From Actinacidiphila yeochonensis CN732 (lineage in GTDB: Bacteria > Actinomycetota > Actinomycetes > Streptomycetales > Streptomycetaceae), in contig NZ_JQNR01000001.1 in the NCBI RefSeq assembly GCF_000745345.1, positions 1-43,032 of the forward strand: a stretch of DNA of 43,032 nt, written 5' to 3'. The notes beneath the pieces are model-generated. The model saw only the letters and a list, made by a program, of their open reading frames with translations. It ran no database searches and was not told the DNA's origin. Both the position numbers and the translations under genes were made by a program. The first letter of the stretch is position 1; the number at the start of each line of letters is the position of its first letter. Positions 1 through 8,103 of this stretch are shown here, one piece after another.

Positions 1-2016
1 GCCCACAGGGTCAGTGGTCGGGGCAGTAAGCCGTGGGCGGCGATTCACGACAACGCGAAGGTGCCTGCTGACCGGCGGCTCTACATGACGGCCACCCCGC
101 GTGTCTGGGAGGCGCCGGAGACCGACGAGGGCGGCAGCGGCGCGCCGGTGCTGGTCGCCAGCATGGAAGACGACCCGGACGGGCTGTTCGGCAGCGTGGC
201 CTACAAGCTCACGCTCTCGCAGGCCCGCAACTTGGGCCTGGTCGCGGCGTGGCAGGTGGTGTGTGTCGACGTCACTGACCCAGAGCTCCAAGCGGCCGCG
301 CTGCTTGGGATCGAGGCCCGCTCGGACAACGTGCGCGGCTCCCGGCTCGCGGCCCTGCAGACCGCCGCGGTGAAGACGGCCGCGGAGCGGGGACTTCGCA
401 GGATGCTCAGCTTCCACTACCGGACCAGCGAAGCGGAGGCGATGGCGGCCGGGGTGCCGGCCGTGGCGCAGCGGCTGTGGGAGGACGACCCGGAGACGTA
501 CCCGGAGCCGGATCGGGTGTGGTCGGACTGGCTGTGCGGTGAGCACAGCCCGAAGCGTCGGCGGGCGACGCTGGCCACGTTCGCGGACCCGGTTGGCGAG
601 CGGGTCGACGGCGACCTGGTCCCGATGCGGCTGCGGCTGCTGTCCAGTGTTCGAGTCCTTGGGGAGGGCGTTGACACCAAGGGTTGTGACTCTGTGTTCT
701 TCGGGGACGTGCGCGGATCGGCGGTCGACATCCTCCAGATCGTGGGCCGGGCGCTGCGCATGAAACCGGGAGAAGGCAAGGTCGCATCGTTGGTGGTGCC
801 GGTTTTCCTCGGCAAGGACGAAGACCCGGACGCCATGCTCACCAGCAAGGGGTACAACGGGTTGGCCCGGATTTTGGCTGCGCTCCGTAGTCATGACGCG
901 GACACCGTGGAAGCCCTCGCGGAGCAGCAATCGAACACCCGGCACCGGAAGCCGTCGGCAGCCGAGCGCGACGCAGCGGGCCGGGGCGAGGAGCGCGGAA
1001 CATCGGCTCCCGCAAAGAGCCTGCTTTCCTTCTCCACCCCGCGCGACCCCGCCATCTTGGCGCAGTTCATGAAACTGCGGATTCTCCAGCCGGAAAACAC
1101 ATACTGGCGTCAGGGAGTCCAGGCAGCGACCCAGTACGTGAAAGAGAACGGGGATCTGAAAGTCCCGTATGCGTTCGTCACGCCGGAGGACTGGCAGCCT
1201 GCCGGATTCCCGTTGGGGACGTGGATTGCCGATCAGCGGCGATTCTTCAACGCGGGTGAGATGAAGCCCTCACGGGCCAAGGAGCTGGACGAACTCGGCA
1301 TGATTTGGTCGCACTGGGACGTCGCTTTTCAGGAGGGGCTGTCAGCAGCGCAGGGGTGGGCGGCCGTACATGGTCATCTGCTGGCCCCCACGACAGCGGT
1401 CTTCGACGGCCACCCGACGGGGGTATGGCTCAAAAATTTGAGGACTGCCGGTCGGCGGCTGGCGGAGATCGAGGCGCGGCGGGAGGCCGGCCTGCCGGTC
1501 GGTTCCACCGCAGGCGCGCTGACCGAAGAGCGCAGGGACGCGCTCGAGGCGATCGACCCGAGCTGGTGCCCGGCCTGGCAGGTGGCCTGGCAGCGCTGCT
1601 ACAAGTTGTGCCGCAACCTCATCGAGGCCGGGACCGAGCTGCCCACCAGCCCTGGGCAGATGACGCTCCAGGGCGAAGACCTCGGGGCGTGGGTCCAGGC
1701 GCAGCGCCTCGGCTGGGACCAGCTGCTGCCCGCGCAGGCCTGGATGCTGGAGAACATGCTCCACATCGGCCCGGCGGAGCCTGACGAACGGCCTCCAGCG
1801 CCCCGCACGCAGGCGGACAAGTGGGCATCGAACTTGGCGGCGGCCCGGCAGTTCTACGCCCGTGAGGGGCACTTCCAGGTGCCGAGGAAGCACGTTGAAG
1901 AGGTCGACGGCGTTCCCTACAAGCTGGGCATGTTCGCGGACAACGCCCGCAGGCGGGCGGACAAGCTGAGCGCGGAGCGGCGGGCGGAGCTCGACGCGCT
2001 GGGTATGCGCTGGTAG
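1..2016 (+). CDS. DEAH-box helicase with helicase-associated repeats (5' end outside window)
   Basis: The frame is open from the first base, so the gene is cut by the left edge; 671 codons are visible. They begin with AHRVSG, the end of a DEAH Walker B box. MTATP (helicase motif III) follows near residue 29 and QIVGRALR (motif VI, arginine finger) near 246, so the second RecA-like domain is complete. The C-terminal third holds several tryptophan-bearing helicase-associated repeats, for example WRQGVQAATQYVKENG, LGTWIADQRR and the final LDALGMRW. Large helicases of this type are frequent near the ends of Streptomyces linear replicons and in mobile elements. The substrate is not predictable; ATP-driven DNA unwinding or translocation is inferred from the family. 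A 15-bp-stem terminator follows the stop. Confidence 0.9.
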   Translation, partial: AHRVSGRGSKPWAAIHDNAKVPADRRLYMTATPRVWEAPETDEGGSGAPVLVASMEDDPDGLFGSVAYKLTLSQARNLGLVAAWQVVCVDVTDPELQAAALLGIEARSDNVRGSRLAALQTAAVKTAAERGLRRMLSFHYRTSEAEAMAAGVPAVAQRLWEDDPETYPEPDRVWSDWLCGEHSPKRRRATLATFADPVGERVDGDLVPMRLRLLSSVRVLGEGVDTKGCDSVFFGDVRGSAVDILQIVGRALRMKPGEGKVASLVVPVFLGKDEDPDAMLTSKGYNGLARILAALRSHDADTVEALAEQQSNTRHRKPSAAERDAAGRGEERGTSAPAKSLLSFSTPRDPAILAQFMKLRILQPENTYWRQGVQAATQYVKENGDLKVPYAFVTPEDWQPAGFPLGTWIADQRRFFNAGEMKPSRAKELDELGMIWSHWDVAFQEGLSAAQGWAAVHGHLLAPTTAVFDGHPTGVWLKNLRTAGRRLAEIEARREAGLPVGSTAGALTEERRDALEAIDPSWCPAWQVAWQRCYKLCRNLIEAGTELPTSPGQMTLQGEDLGAWVQAQRLGWDQLLPAQAWMLENMLHIGPAEPDERPPAPRTQADKWASNLAAARQFYAREGHFQVPRKHVEEVDGVPYKLGMFADNARRRADKLSAERRAELDALGMRW

Positions 2017-2030
2017 AGCCACGCGGCGAA

Positions 2031-2071
2031 GGGCCGGGCCCGGACTCCCGCGAGGGGTCCGGGCCCGGCCC
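2031..2071 (+). terminator. Hairpin terminator after the helicase gene
   Basis: A perfect 15-bp inverted repeat (2031-2045 with 2057-2071) encloses an 11-nt loop, 14 bp after the helicase stop codon. It is very GC-rich and has no T-run, which is usual for actinomycete intrinsic terminators. Confidence 0.75.
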
Positions 2072-2291
2072 TTGTGCGCGGCCGTGGCTGCCCCGCTGAC
2101 ACGAAGTGGTACAACCGCCCGGCTGCTGACGCCAGAGCGGCACACGGCCGTACAGGGCCTCTGCCGGGCTGCTCTGCGGTGCGTGCCGGGCTGGGGTGCG
2201 GCAACGCGGCGACAGCTCAGGCACTCGAAGGTGTGATCTGGCGGCCCGGCCTCACGCGTGCGAGTCCTGCCTGCTCCTACTGTCGCCTGGC

Positions 2292-2828
2292 ATGAGCTCC
2301 ACTTCCACGCACCCGCCGCGCACCGAGCCGATGCCGGCCGACCTGCGGCGTGCGGTCCACCAGCTGGTGGCCGAAGCCGCGATGAACCTCCAGGACGTCC
2401 TGCGCTACACCGAGCCTGATGTGGGCCAGGACTGGAGGCGGATGACGTTGTACCGGAGCACCGACGCGGCCGACACCGTGGACATGGCCGCGCTGCTGAT
2501 CGCCGCCTACCTGGAAGCCGCAGGCGGCAACGTCCAGGACGTTCGCCAGCATCTGCAGTGCAGCCAGCAGCAGATCCGGGCCGACGGTCCCCGCGAGTCC
2601 GACCGCAGGCGAGCCGCCGCTCTGCTTGGTCGTCGTCCGATGCCCGAGCTGCCGGGCGACGGTGAAGAAGATCCCTGGCACCTGTGGACGCAGGCCTGCC
2701 TGCACGGGCTTCGCGCACGATCGAGCGACGACCTGGATTCCCTGGACAGCTTCCTGCCCCCGCACATCGCGCAGATGGCGCGCCGGGTCGCAGAGGCCCT
2801 TGCCGAGCCGCAGCCCGCCACCGCGTAG
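2292..2828 (+). CDS. Hypothetical protein, 178 aa
   Basis: I do not recognise the family. The ATG at 2292 is chosen because the codons upstream look non-coding. No Shine-Dalgarno sequence precedes it, but TACTGT at 2278-2283 fits a TAnnnT -10 box whose transcript would start at about the ATG, so a leaderless mRNA is likely (inference). The product is soluble and mixed-charge. A helical N-terminal half (LRRAVHQLVAEAAMNLQDVL) is followed by a segment resembling a helix-turn-helix (GNVQDVRQHLQCSQQQIRAD, about residues 78-97), and a DPWHLW motif lies in the C-terminal half. It converges on the replication-relaxation gene. Function unknown. Confidence 0.65.
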   Translation: MSSTSTHPPRTEPMPADLRRAVHQLVAEAAMNLQDVLRYTEPDVGQDWRRMTLYRSTDAADTVDMAALLIAAYLEAAGGNVQDVRQHLQCSQQQIRADGPRESDRRRAAALLGRRPMPELPGDGEEDPWHLWTQACLHGLRARSSDDLDSLDSFLPPHIAQMARRVAEALAEPQPATA

Positions 2829-2924
2829 CCGCCAGGCTGCCGCAGCCCTGGACGGGCCTTGACGCCCGCATTACGCTCCAGGCCCTCCCCCGAGTGAACA
2901 CGAGGCTGGAGCGAACCCCCGCTG

Positions 2925-4364
2925 TCAGCGGCGGAAGCGCCCCAGAATCCCGCTCGCCTTGCGGACGGCTTCGGCTTCAGCGGCTTCCTTCGCGGCCTTG
3001 GCCGCCTCGCGGCGCTTGCGGTCGGCTTCCTTCTTCGCGGCCTTGCGGATCCGCTCCGCCTCGAGCGCCAGCAGCTTGCAGTCCCCGCACAGCTTGGGGT
3101 GGCTGTCGGTCGGTGTGCCCCACGCGTCTTCTTCGGATTCGGCCCACCGCTGGTCGGTGAACTTGGTGCCGCAGCGGGTGCACTTCGGCCGGCGGGCTTC
3201 GCGCTCAGCGGCCTCCCGCTTCTCGGCTGCCGCCCTCGCCCGCTGTTGCTCGGCACGTGCGCGGGCGTCGGCGGCCTCCCGGCGGGGGTTGCCGACCGCG
3301 TCGTCCAACGGCTGGAGCCCGGGGCGGCCGAAGCGCCAGAAGGCCGGCCCCGCCGGGCCGTGCTCGCGCAGCAGCTCCAGCGTGGTTGCCACGATCGGGA
3401 TGCACCGGTCGTACATGCTGAAGTCGTCGTGTTCCTGGCCCTGCCAGTGCTGGCGGGTGCGGGCCGCGATCTGCTGCATGGTCGCCTTGGGGTTGCGGGG
3501 GCCGACCGGATTGAAGACCAGCAGCACCGGCGGGTGCGGCGTGTCGCCCAAGCGGCCTTCCGGCACGCTCCACTTCTGGCGCCACATCGGGATGTCCTGC
3601 CCGTTGGTGTCGGTGATCTGCCGGGCGAAGAAGCGGGCGTACTTGTCGAACTTGGCCGCCAGGACGGCGGCTTCCTCGAAGCAGTTGTCGACCTCCACGA
3701 ACAGCAGCGGCACCCTGCCGTCCGGTACCGCCACGAGGATGTCGGCCTGGACGCCGCTCCGGCCCTGAGTCGTCCAGGTCCCGGTGTAGGGCAGATGCAC
3801 CTCGGTGGAGTACGAGGCGAGCGAGCCAAGCCCGGGCAGCGCGGCCGCGGCGCGGGCGGCCTCCACGGCCTCGGCGGGTTCGCCGGTGAGGAGCGTCAGG
3901 TCGGGCTTGGGGCGCAGCAGGGCCAGGATCGTCTCGTTGACTGCCATTGCGTGCTGTGCGCCGGTGCGGCCCGCGCCCCGGGCGGCGCCGCCCATCTCGC
4001 TGCGCGGCCTGCCCAGCGGCCCGGTGGCGGCGTCCAGGCCCAGCTCGGTCAGCAGCCGCAGGCCCTCCCCGGTCCGGGTGTGGCCACCGAACAGCACGTG
4101 CTTGGAGAAGCGCAGGTCCGCCAGCGCGCCGCGGTGCGCGGCGGTGCGGGCCTCCTTGCGCTTGGCGGCGGTCGGCTTGGTGGTGTGGCGGTAGGTCAGG
4201 TGCGGGGCGGTGGCGCGCTGAATCTGGTCGGCGGTGGCGACCTTCATCACCCCGAGCACTTTCAGCACGTCGTCGCGCAGCCCGTTCGAGGACCCGGCCG
4301 GGTTGTCGGCCCGCTTGCGCCGCTTGGTCTCCGCTTCCGGCTGTGTGGTCTGTATGCCGCCCAT
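2925..4364 (-). CDS. Replication-relaxation family protein
   Basis: This 479-aa protein looks like the replication-relaxation (Replic_Relax) family common on actinomycete plasmids. An N-terminal winged-helix region (LRDDVLKVLGVMKVATADQI, about residues 29-48) is followed by a central segment with FVEVDN (222-227) and an upstream acidic residue in QADILV. That arrangement recalls restriction-endonuclease-like cores, although catalysis is unproven. The C-terminus has a CxxC...CxxC zinc knuckle (CTRCGTKF and LCGDC) inside long Lys/Arg/Ala-rich, probably coiled-coil helices. The ATG at 4364 is preferred to upstream starts because GGGGAGG lies just before it. Members are thought to act in plasmid replication or DNA relaxation; the exact activity is not established. 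Confidence 0.8.
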   Translation of the reverse strand: MGGIQTTQPEAETKRRKRADNPAGSSNGLRDDVLKVLGVMKVATADQIQRATAPHLTYRHTTKPTAAKRKEARTAAHRGALADLRFSKHVLFGGHTRTGEGLRLLTELGLDAATGPLGRPRSEMGGAARGAGRTGAQHAMAVNETILALLRPKPDLTLLTGEPAEAVEAARAAAALPGLGSLASYSTEVHLPYTGTWTTQGRSGVQADILVAVPDGRVPLLFVEVDNCFEEAAVLAAKFDKYARFFARQITDTNGQDIPMWRQKWSVPEGRLGDTPHPPVLLVFNPVGPRNPKATMQQIAARTRQHWQGQEHDDFSMYDRCIPIVATTLELLREHGPAGPAFWRFGRPGLQPLDDAVGNPRREAADARARAEQQRARAAAEKREAAEREARRPKCTRCGTKFTDQRWAESEEDAWGTPTDSHPKLCGDCKLLALEAERIRKAAKKEADRKRREAAKAAKEAAEAEAVRKASGILGRFRR

Positions 4365-5105
4365 CAGCTCAGCCTCCCCGCTTGGTTCGCCGCTCCCACC
4401 CAATCGCCGCACGACCACCGGTCGGGCGGACAGGCCCGCCCCGGCCGCAGGGGCCATGGGGCTGGGGAGGGGTTCCGGGTGCTCCCGGAAACCCGATGAT
4501 CCCCCCGCGGTCTGTCATAGCAGGGGGAAGAAGAGGGTTGTGACGAGCGGCGCGGCCTAGAGAAAGAGGCGCTGACCTGGGAAAACAAAGTGCATGCGGG
4601 TGTTCGGCACGGAAGTGCATTCCGAAGTGGCATCGCAAGTGCCCACCCAAGTGGGGTGCCGGCCCCGGCCGGGCCGCTTGGACCGCCCGTCGGCCCGCCG
4701 GACCGGCAGGCGCCATCTGTCCAGCATGCACCCTGCGTTGGCCCTGCGGGCGACCGCTGCTCGCCCATTTCCTCGCCTGCCACGGCGACTCCCTTCCGCA
4801 TCCCGGCACCTGTCGCCGGCGAAGCAGTCGCAGCCTGCACGGGTGCCCCTTGTCCGCGGTCTGTCGGCGCCACTCAGCGGCCCGCTGTCCAGGAGAAACG
4901 CGGGGGTCGGCCGACTGCGGCGCAGCGTGGTCAAGGGGTCGGACAAGGGGGGTGGTCAAGGGGTGTCATGTCGCGCCCGTACGTCCCACCAGTCACAGCA
5001 GCCTCAAATTTGTGCACGAGTGCCGGGGAGTGCCCGCTGTTGTCACGGCCGGCCTATGGGCGGGGGCAGCGAGGAAGCCCCCGCCGCCGACCGAGGGAGA
5101 CGGAC
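4365..5105. other. Non-coding stretch upstream of the replication-relaxation gene
   Basis: About 740 bp in which no frame looks convincingly coding: the possible ORFs are arginine/proline-rich, lack family resemblance and overlap one another on both strands. It holds the 12-bp-phased AAGTG repeat at 4613-4653 and lies directly upstream of a replication-type gene. A control region or origin is therefore plausible but unproven. Confidence 0.45.
4588..4653 (+). repeat. 12-bp-phased AAGTG repeats
   Basis: AAGTG occurs at 4613, 4625, 4637 and 4649, exactly 12 bp apart, with a further copy at 4588. Flanking bases are only partly conserved (gAAGTGcat, gAAGTGgca, cAAGTGccc, cAAGTGggg). The phasing is iteron-like. 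Confidence 0.6.
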
Positions 5106-5285
5106 ATGAGGCGCAACCCCAGGACCAGCCACCGCATCGACCACCTGGCGCGGCTGGTGGACCACCTGCTTGACGGACTGGCCGCCCACGGCCGCCCGGC
5201 ACCGACCGCTCCGCAGATCCGCGCGGCCCTGCGCGAGGTCCAGCGAGGCCGCCGCGGCGGCCGGCGCCGGAGCGCCCGCCGGTAG
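5106..5285 (+). CDS. Small basic protein, 59 aa
   Basis: A short ORF beginning at an ATG preceded by GAGGGAGA. The protein is helical in its first half (TSHRIDHLARLVDHLLDGLA) and ends in an arginine/glycine-rich tail (GRRGGRRRSARR) that could bind nucleic acid. An APTAPQIRAALREV segment resembles a short recognition helix. No family is recognised. It is followed by the 10-bp tandem repeats at 5331-5380. Confidence 0.6.
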   Translation: MRRNPRTSHRIDHLARLVDHLLDGLAAHGRPAPTAPQIRAALREVQRGRRGGRRRSARR

Positions 5286-5330
5286 GCGCGCCGTTCCTTC
5301 GCGCCGCGATTGCCCCGTTCCCCGCCCATA

Positions 5331-5380
5331 CCCACCGTTCCCCACCGTTCCCCACCGTTCCAGACCGTTCCAGACCGATC
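5331..5380 (+). repeat. Five tandem 10-bp repeats (CCCACCGTTC/CAGACCGTTC type)
   Basis: Three exact head-to-tail copies of CCCACCGTTC (5331-5360) are followed by CAGACCGTTC (5361-5370) and CAGACCGATC (5371-5380). One repeat is about one helical turn, so all copies face the same side of the DNA. A protein-binding array such as iterons or an operator is a reasonable inference. Confidence 0.8.
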
Positions 5381-5523
5381 CGGGACGGTCCGGGGGCGGG
5401 TGGGTGGGCAGTCGCTCCGGTTGCTCACCCGCCCGCCCGGGTCGCCGCTTTCCGCCGTTCCACGGCTGTGACCTGCGGTAGTGATGTCCGCGGAACGCGG
5501 TCCGGGCGTAGGGGCGGGTGCTG

Positions 5524-5560
5524 TTCCACCGTGGAATCGAACGGGGAATCGAACTAGGTT
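5524..5560 (+). promoter_or_regulatory. Promoter with overlapping inverted and direct repeats upstream of the DUF6233 gene
   Basis: A perfect inverted repeat (TTCCAC-C-GTGGAA, 5524-5536) overlaps the first of two exact GGAATCGAAC direct repeats (5533-5542 and 5545-5554). TAGGTT at 5555-5560 matches the TAnnnT -10 consensus and lies 6 bp before the GTG start, which implies a leaderless transcript with operator sites just upstream. Confidence 0.55.
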
Positions 5561-5566
5561 GGAGGG

Positions 5567-6067
5567 GTGAGCGACGACCAGGGGCAGGGCCAGGAGCAGC
5601 CGGCTGCGCTACCGCAGGCTGACGGGCCGCTGGTCGACGTCACTCTCCCGGACGGCCAGCACATCTATGCCGTGGTGAAGTCCCGGGTCAGGGAGCCGGA
5701 CGGTTGGTGGTACGACCTGCAGATCCATGTCCCCCACCAGGGCAGCGACCGGGGCCGGCTCCTGGCCCTCCCGGCCGCTGTGGACTTCCGCGCACCGGCC
5801 GCCTTGTGCGAGCCGATCGACGGCCAGCCCTACGACCAGGTGCCGACCGAGCGGCCCGGGGTCACCCCGGCCTGGAAGGTCGAAGAGAAGGTCTACTTCG
5901 GCCCCGAGCGGGGACCTGCCCGCATCGTGCACCGCGGCGACTGCCGCGCGGCCCGCGACCTCGCCAGGCCCGCCAGCACCGAGCAGGCCCGCGCCGTCCT
6001 CGAGCGGGACGACGCCGCACCGTGCCCGCTGTGCCGTCCCGACCGGCCGCTGCGCACCGCCGCATAG
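5567..6067 (+). CDS. DUF6233-like protein, 166 aa
   Basis: The N-terminal half has the pattern I associate with actinobacterial DUF6233 proteins (VTLPDGQHIYAVVKSR, EPDGWWYDLQIHV, then CEPIDGQPYDQVPTERP). The C-terminal part contains a His/Cys cluster, VHRGDC at about residues 121-126 and CPLCRP near 154, that could bind zinc. The GTG start has GGAGG only one base upstream, too close to be a normal ribosome site, which supports a leaderless message. No function is known for the family. It converges on the relaxase gene with a 10-bp gap. Confidence 0.75.
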   Translation: MSDDQGQGQEQPAALPQADGPLVDVTLPDGQHIYAVVKSRVREPDGWWYDLQIHVPHQGSDRGRLLALPAAVDFRAPAALCEPIDGQPYDQVPTERPGVTPAWKVEEKVYFGPERGPARIVHRGDCRAARDLARPASTEQARAVLERDDAAPCPLCRPDRPLRTAA

Positions 6068-6077
6068 CGGGCCGGCC

Positions 6078-7955
6078 TCAGCCGCGCCGCCGGTATCCCT
6101 GCCGCTGCGACGGCGTTTCCCCGGTCCCCGCGGGGCGCTTCTTCTTCTCCTTCGGGACCTCCCGTGTGCGCTCGTCGACCAGGCGCTGGAGTTCTTGAAG
6201 CCGCGCCCGCTGCTCTGGGCTGATGACGAAGCCCTGCTCCTGGTCGTCGTCCCGGTCCTCCCCCGTGTCGCCAAACGCCAACTGCTCGTACAGCACGGTG
6301 GCGGCCGCCTGGTCCGCCGGCGACGGCTTGCCGCCCCGCGTTCCCCGGTTCGGCCCGGCAGGCTGGTCCGGGGTCCTGGAAGCCCGCAGGGCGGCCTGGA
6401 GCCGGATGCTGGTGGCCACCGCCCGGGCATGGGCGCTCACCTCCACCGCGGCGTGCTCCAGGCCCTGCGGGTCGTCGTCGCGGTCCGGTAGGGCCGGGTG
6501 CCAGGCGGCGGTGTAGACGGTGTGCCCGGGCGGCCGCGGTCGGCGGCCGGGCGGCCGCGGCGCGGTGACGTCGACGCAGTGCGCGCGGATCGCCGCCGCG
6601 GTGATCCGGCTGTCCAGGCCGGGATCGGCGCGGCGGCCGCGCAGCTCGCGGGCGAGGTGCCGGCGGGCTTCGGCGAGCAGGTGCCGGTGGCGGAACTGGC
6701 CGTGGTGGACGTAGACGATCGCGGCGACGTCGATGGCCGCCAGGTCCACGTCGACGTCGGCCGTAGCGTCCGGCACCGTGGAGCTGTGCCAGGTGGAGCG
6801 GATCGCGGCCGCCGCGCGGCGGCACAGCGCGAGCAGCCCGTCGACCGCCGCGGCGCCGAACCGCCGGATCGCGTCGGCCCGCCAGCGGCGGCGGAGCTCC
6901 GGCAGCGGCAGCGGTGTCTTCTTCGCAGGGCGGCTGTCGTCTGCGGCGCGCTTCATCAGCCGGCTGCGCACTCGCGCTGTGGGCGGGTGCCCGTGATCGG
7001 CCGTGTACTCCGCCTCTGCCTGCTCCAGCAGCGCGGCGGTGTCGCGCTGCCGCGTGGACGACCAGTCGATCAGCTCCGGCGGCACCCCGGCGACCTCGAT
7101 GACCGGCCGCAGCCCCTCCGTGGGCGTACGCCGATGCGTCGCCAGCCCGAGCCGCTCGCAGACTTCCTCGAGCACCCGCTGGTTGTACAGCGCGCCGGCC
7201 GCGACCACGTGCGCGAACAGCCGCCGCGAGTCGAGGTGGCCCCACTTGCCGTCGGCGCGCAGCACCTTGACCGACACCACCAGGTGGTCGTGCAGCAGAG
7301 GCTTGCGGTGCCGGGAGTCCCAGTGCCGGAACCGGGCCACGACCAGGCCGCCCACCGGCCGCTCCCACCTGCTCCCGCCCGGCCCGGAGTACACCACGAC
7401 CGCTTCGTCCTCCACCCACGCCAGCACGTCCGCGGCCGCGACGTCGTGGGCGTCCTCGATCACCGCGCGGGTGTCGTCGTCCCCCAGACCGGCCAGCAGC
7501 GATACCGACGCCGGCGGCCGCAGCACCAGATCGAACGCGGCGACCGGCCCCCGCTTGATCTTTCGCTTCCGCCGCCGTGACGGCACCACCTTGCCGTCGT
7601 CGTCCAGGGCAACGGGCTCCGGCTCCCCCGGCTCCTGGTCGTCGGCGTAGGTGGGGCGGATGAACTTCCGCCCCAGCCGCACCGCCGGCGCCTCGCCCTC
7701 GATGGCGTCGGGGGCCAGGAGCTCCGGGTGCGGGTGCAGGCCCTGCCCGAACAGCGCCTCCATCTCCGCCTCGGTCACCGTGCCGGACAGCCCGAGCAGC
7801 GGCGCCCCGCGCCCGGTCCACTCCCCCGCCGGCACCCCCGCCAGCTCCTGGCCGACCGGCAGCGGAACCCCGCGGTCCCGGCCGCCGTCGCCCACCGCCA
7901 CGCTCTTGAGGTAGTACCGGTACGCCGACCCCGGCGACACACGCGCTATCGACAT
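6078..7955 (-). CDS. MobF/TrwC-type relaxase without helicase domain
   Basis: This 625-aa protein matches the TrwC relaxase domain. Candidate catalytic tyrosines lie in AYRYYLKSVAVGDGG (Y12, Y14, Y15). VTEAEMEALFGQGLHP and AAFDLVLRPPASVSLLAGLG follow, then the metal-binding histidines in FRHWDSRHRKPLLHDHLVV (H211, H222, H224). Relaxases of this family nick one strand at oriT and stay bound to it through tyrosine. The usual C-terminal superfamily-1 helicase is absent: after about residue 400 there are only basic and coiled segments and no Walker A. The ATG at 7955 follows GGGGTGA and begins the conserved N-terminus; upstream in-frame codons look non-coding. It is the last gene of the minus-strand module, behind parA and its partner. 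Confidence 0.85.
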   Translation of the reverse strand: MSIARVSPGSAYRYYLKSVAVGDGGRDRGVPLPVGQELAGVPAGEWTGRGAPLLGLSGTVTEAEMEALFGQGLHPHPELLAPDAIEGEAPAVRLGRKFIRPTYADDQEPGEPEPVALDDDGKVVPSRRRKRKIKRGPVAAFDLVLRPPASVSLLAGLGDDDTRAVIEDAHDVAAADVLAWVEDEAVVVYSGPGGSRWERPVGGLVVARFRHWDSRHRKPLLHDHLVVSVKVLRADGKWGHLDSRRLFAHVVAAGALYNQRVLEEVCERLGLATHRRTPTEGLRPVIEVAGVPPELIDWSSTRQRDTAALLEQAEAEYTADHGHPPTARVRSRLMKRAADDSRPAKKTPLPLPELRRRWRADAIRRFGAAAVDGLLALCRRAAAAIRSTWHSSTVPDATADVDVDLAAIDVAAIVYVHHGQFRHRHLLAEARRHLARELRGRRADPGLDSRITAAAIRAHCVDVTAPRPPGRRPRPPGHTVYTAAWHPALPDRDDDPQGLEHAAVEVSAHARAVATSIRLQAALRASRTPDQPAGPNRGTRGGKPSPADQAAATVLYEQLAFGDTGEDRDDDQEQGFVISPEQRARLQELQRLVDERTREVPKEKKKRPAGTGETPSQRQGYRRRG

Positions 7956-8028
7956 CGTCACCCCGCCACCACACCCCGCCCCGGCCGGGCAGCACAGCGC
8001 GTCCGGCGCCAGGTCCCGGCAGACGGAA

Positions 8029-8059
8029 GGGACGGCCCGAGGACTTCTCGGACCGTCCC
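8029..8059. terminator. Hairpin between the parA partner gene and the relaxase gene
   Basis: Arms 8029-8041 and 8047-8059 (13 bp, one mismatch) enclose a 5-nt loop. It may terminate parA operon transcripts. Because it lies just upstream of a relaxase gene, part of an oriT is an alternative. Confidence 0.55.
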
Positions 8060-8103
8060 GTAGGGCGGAACAGCAAGCAGTTACCCAAAGCTCCGTCGCA
8101 GAG

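Noticed and set aside
4369..5285. Several overlapping ORFs of 100-230 codons on both strands
   Set aside because: Arg/Pro-rich, mutually overlapping, without ribosome sites or family resemblance. Only the 59-aa frame at 5106-5285 has a fair start.
5331..5380. CRISPR-like reading of the 10-bp tandem repeats
   Set aside because: Units are contiguous, 10 bp long and without spacers, so they are tandem repeats.
5893..8088. 731-codon open frame on the minus strand overlapping the relaxase
   Set aside because: Different frame over the relaxase gene; Gly/Arg-rich with no motifs, whereas the relaxase frame shows Tyr and His motifs.
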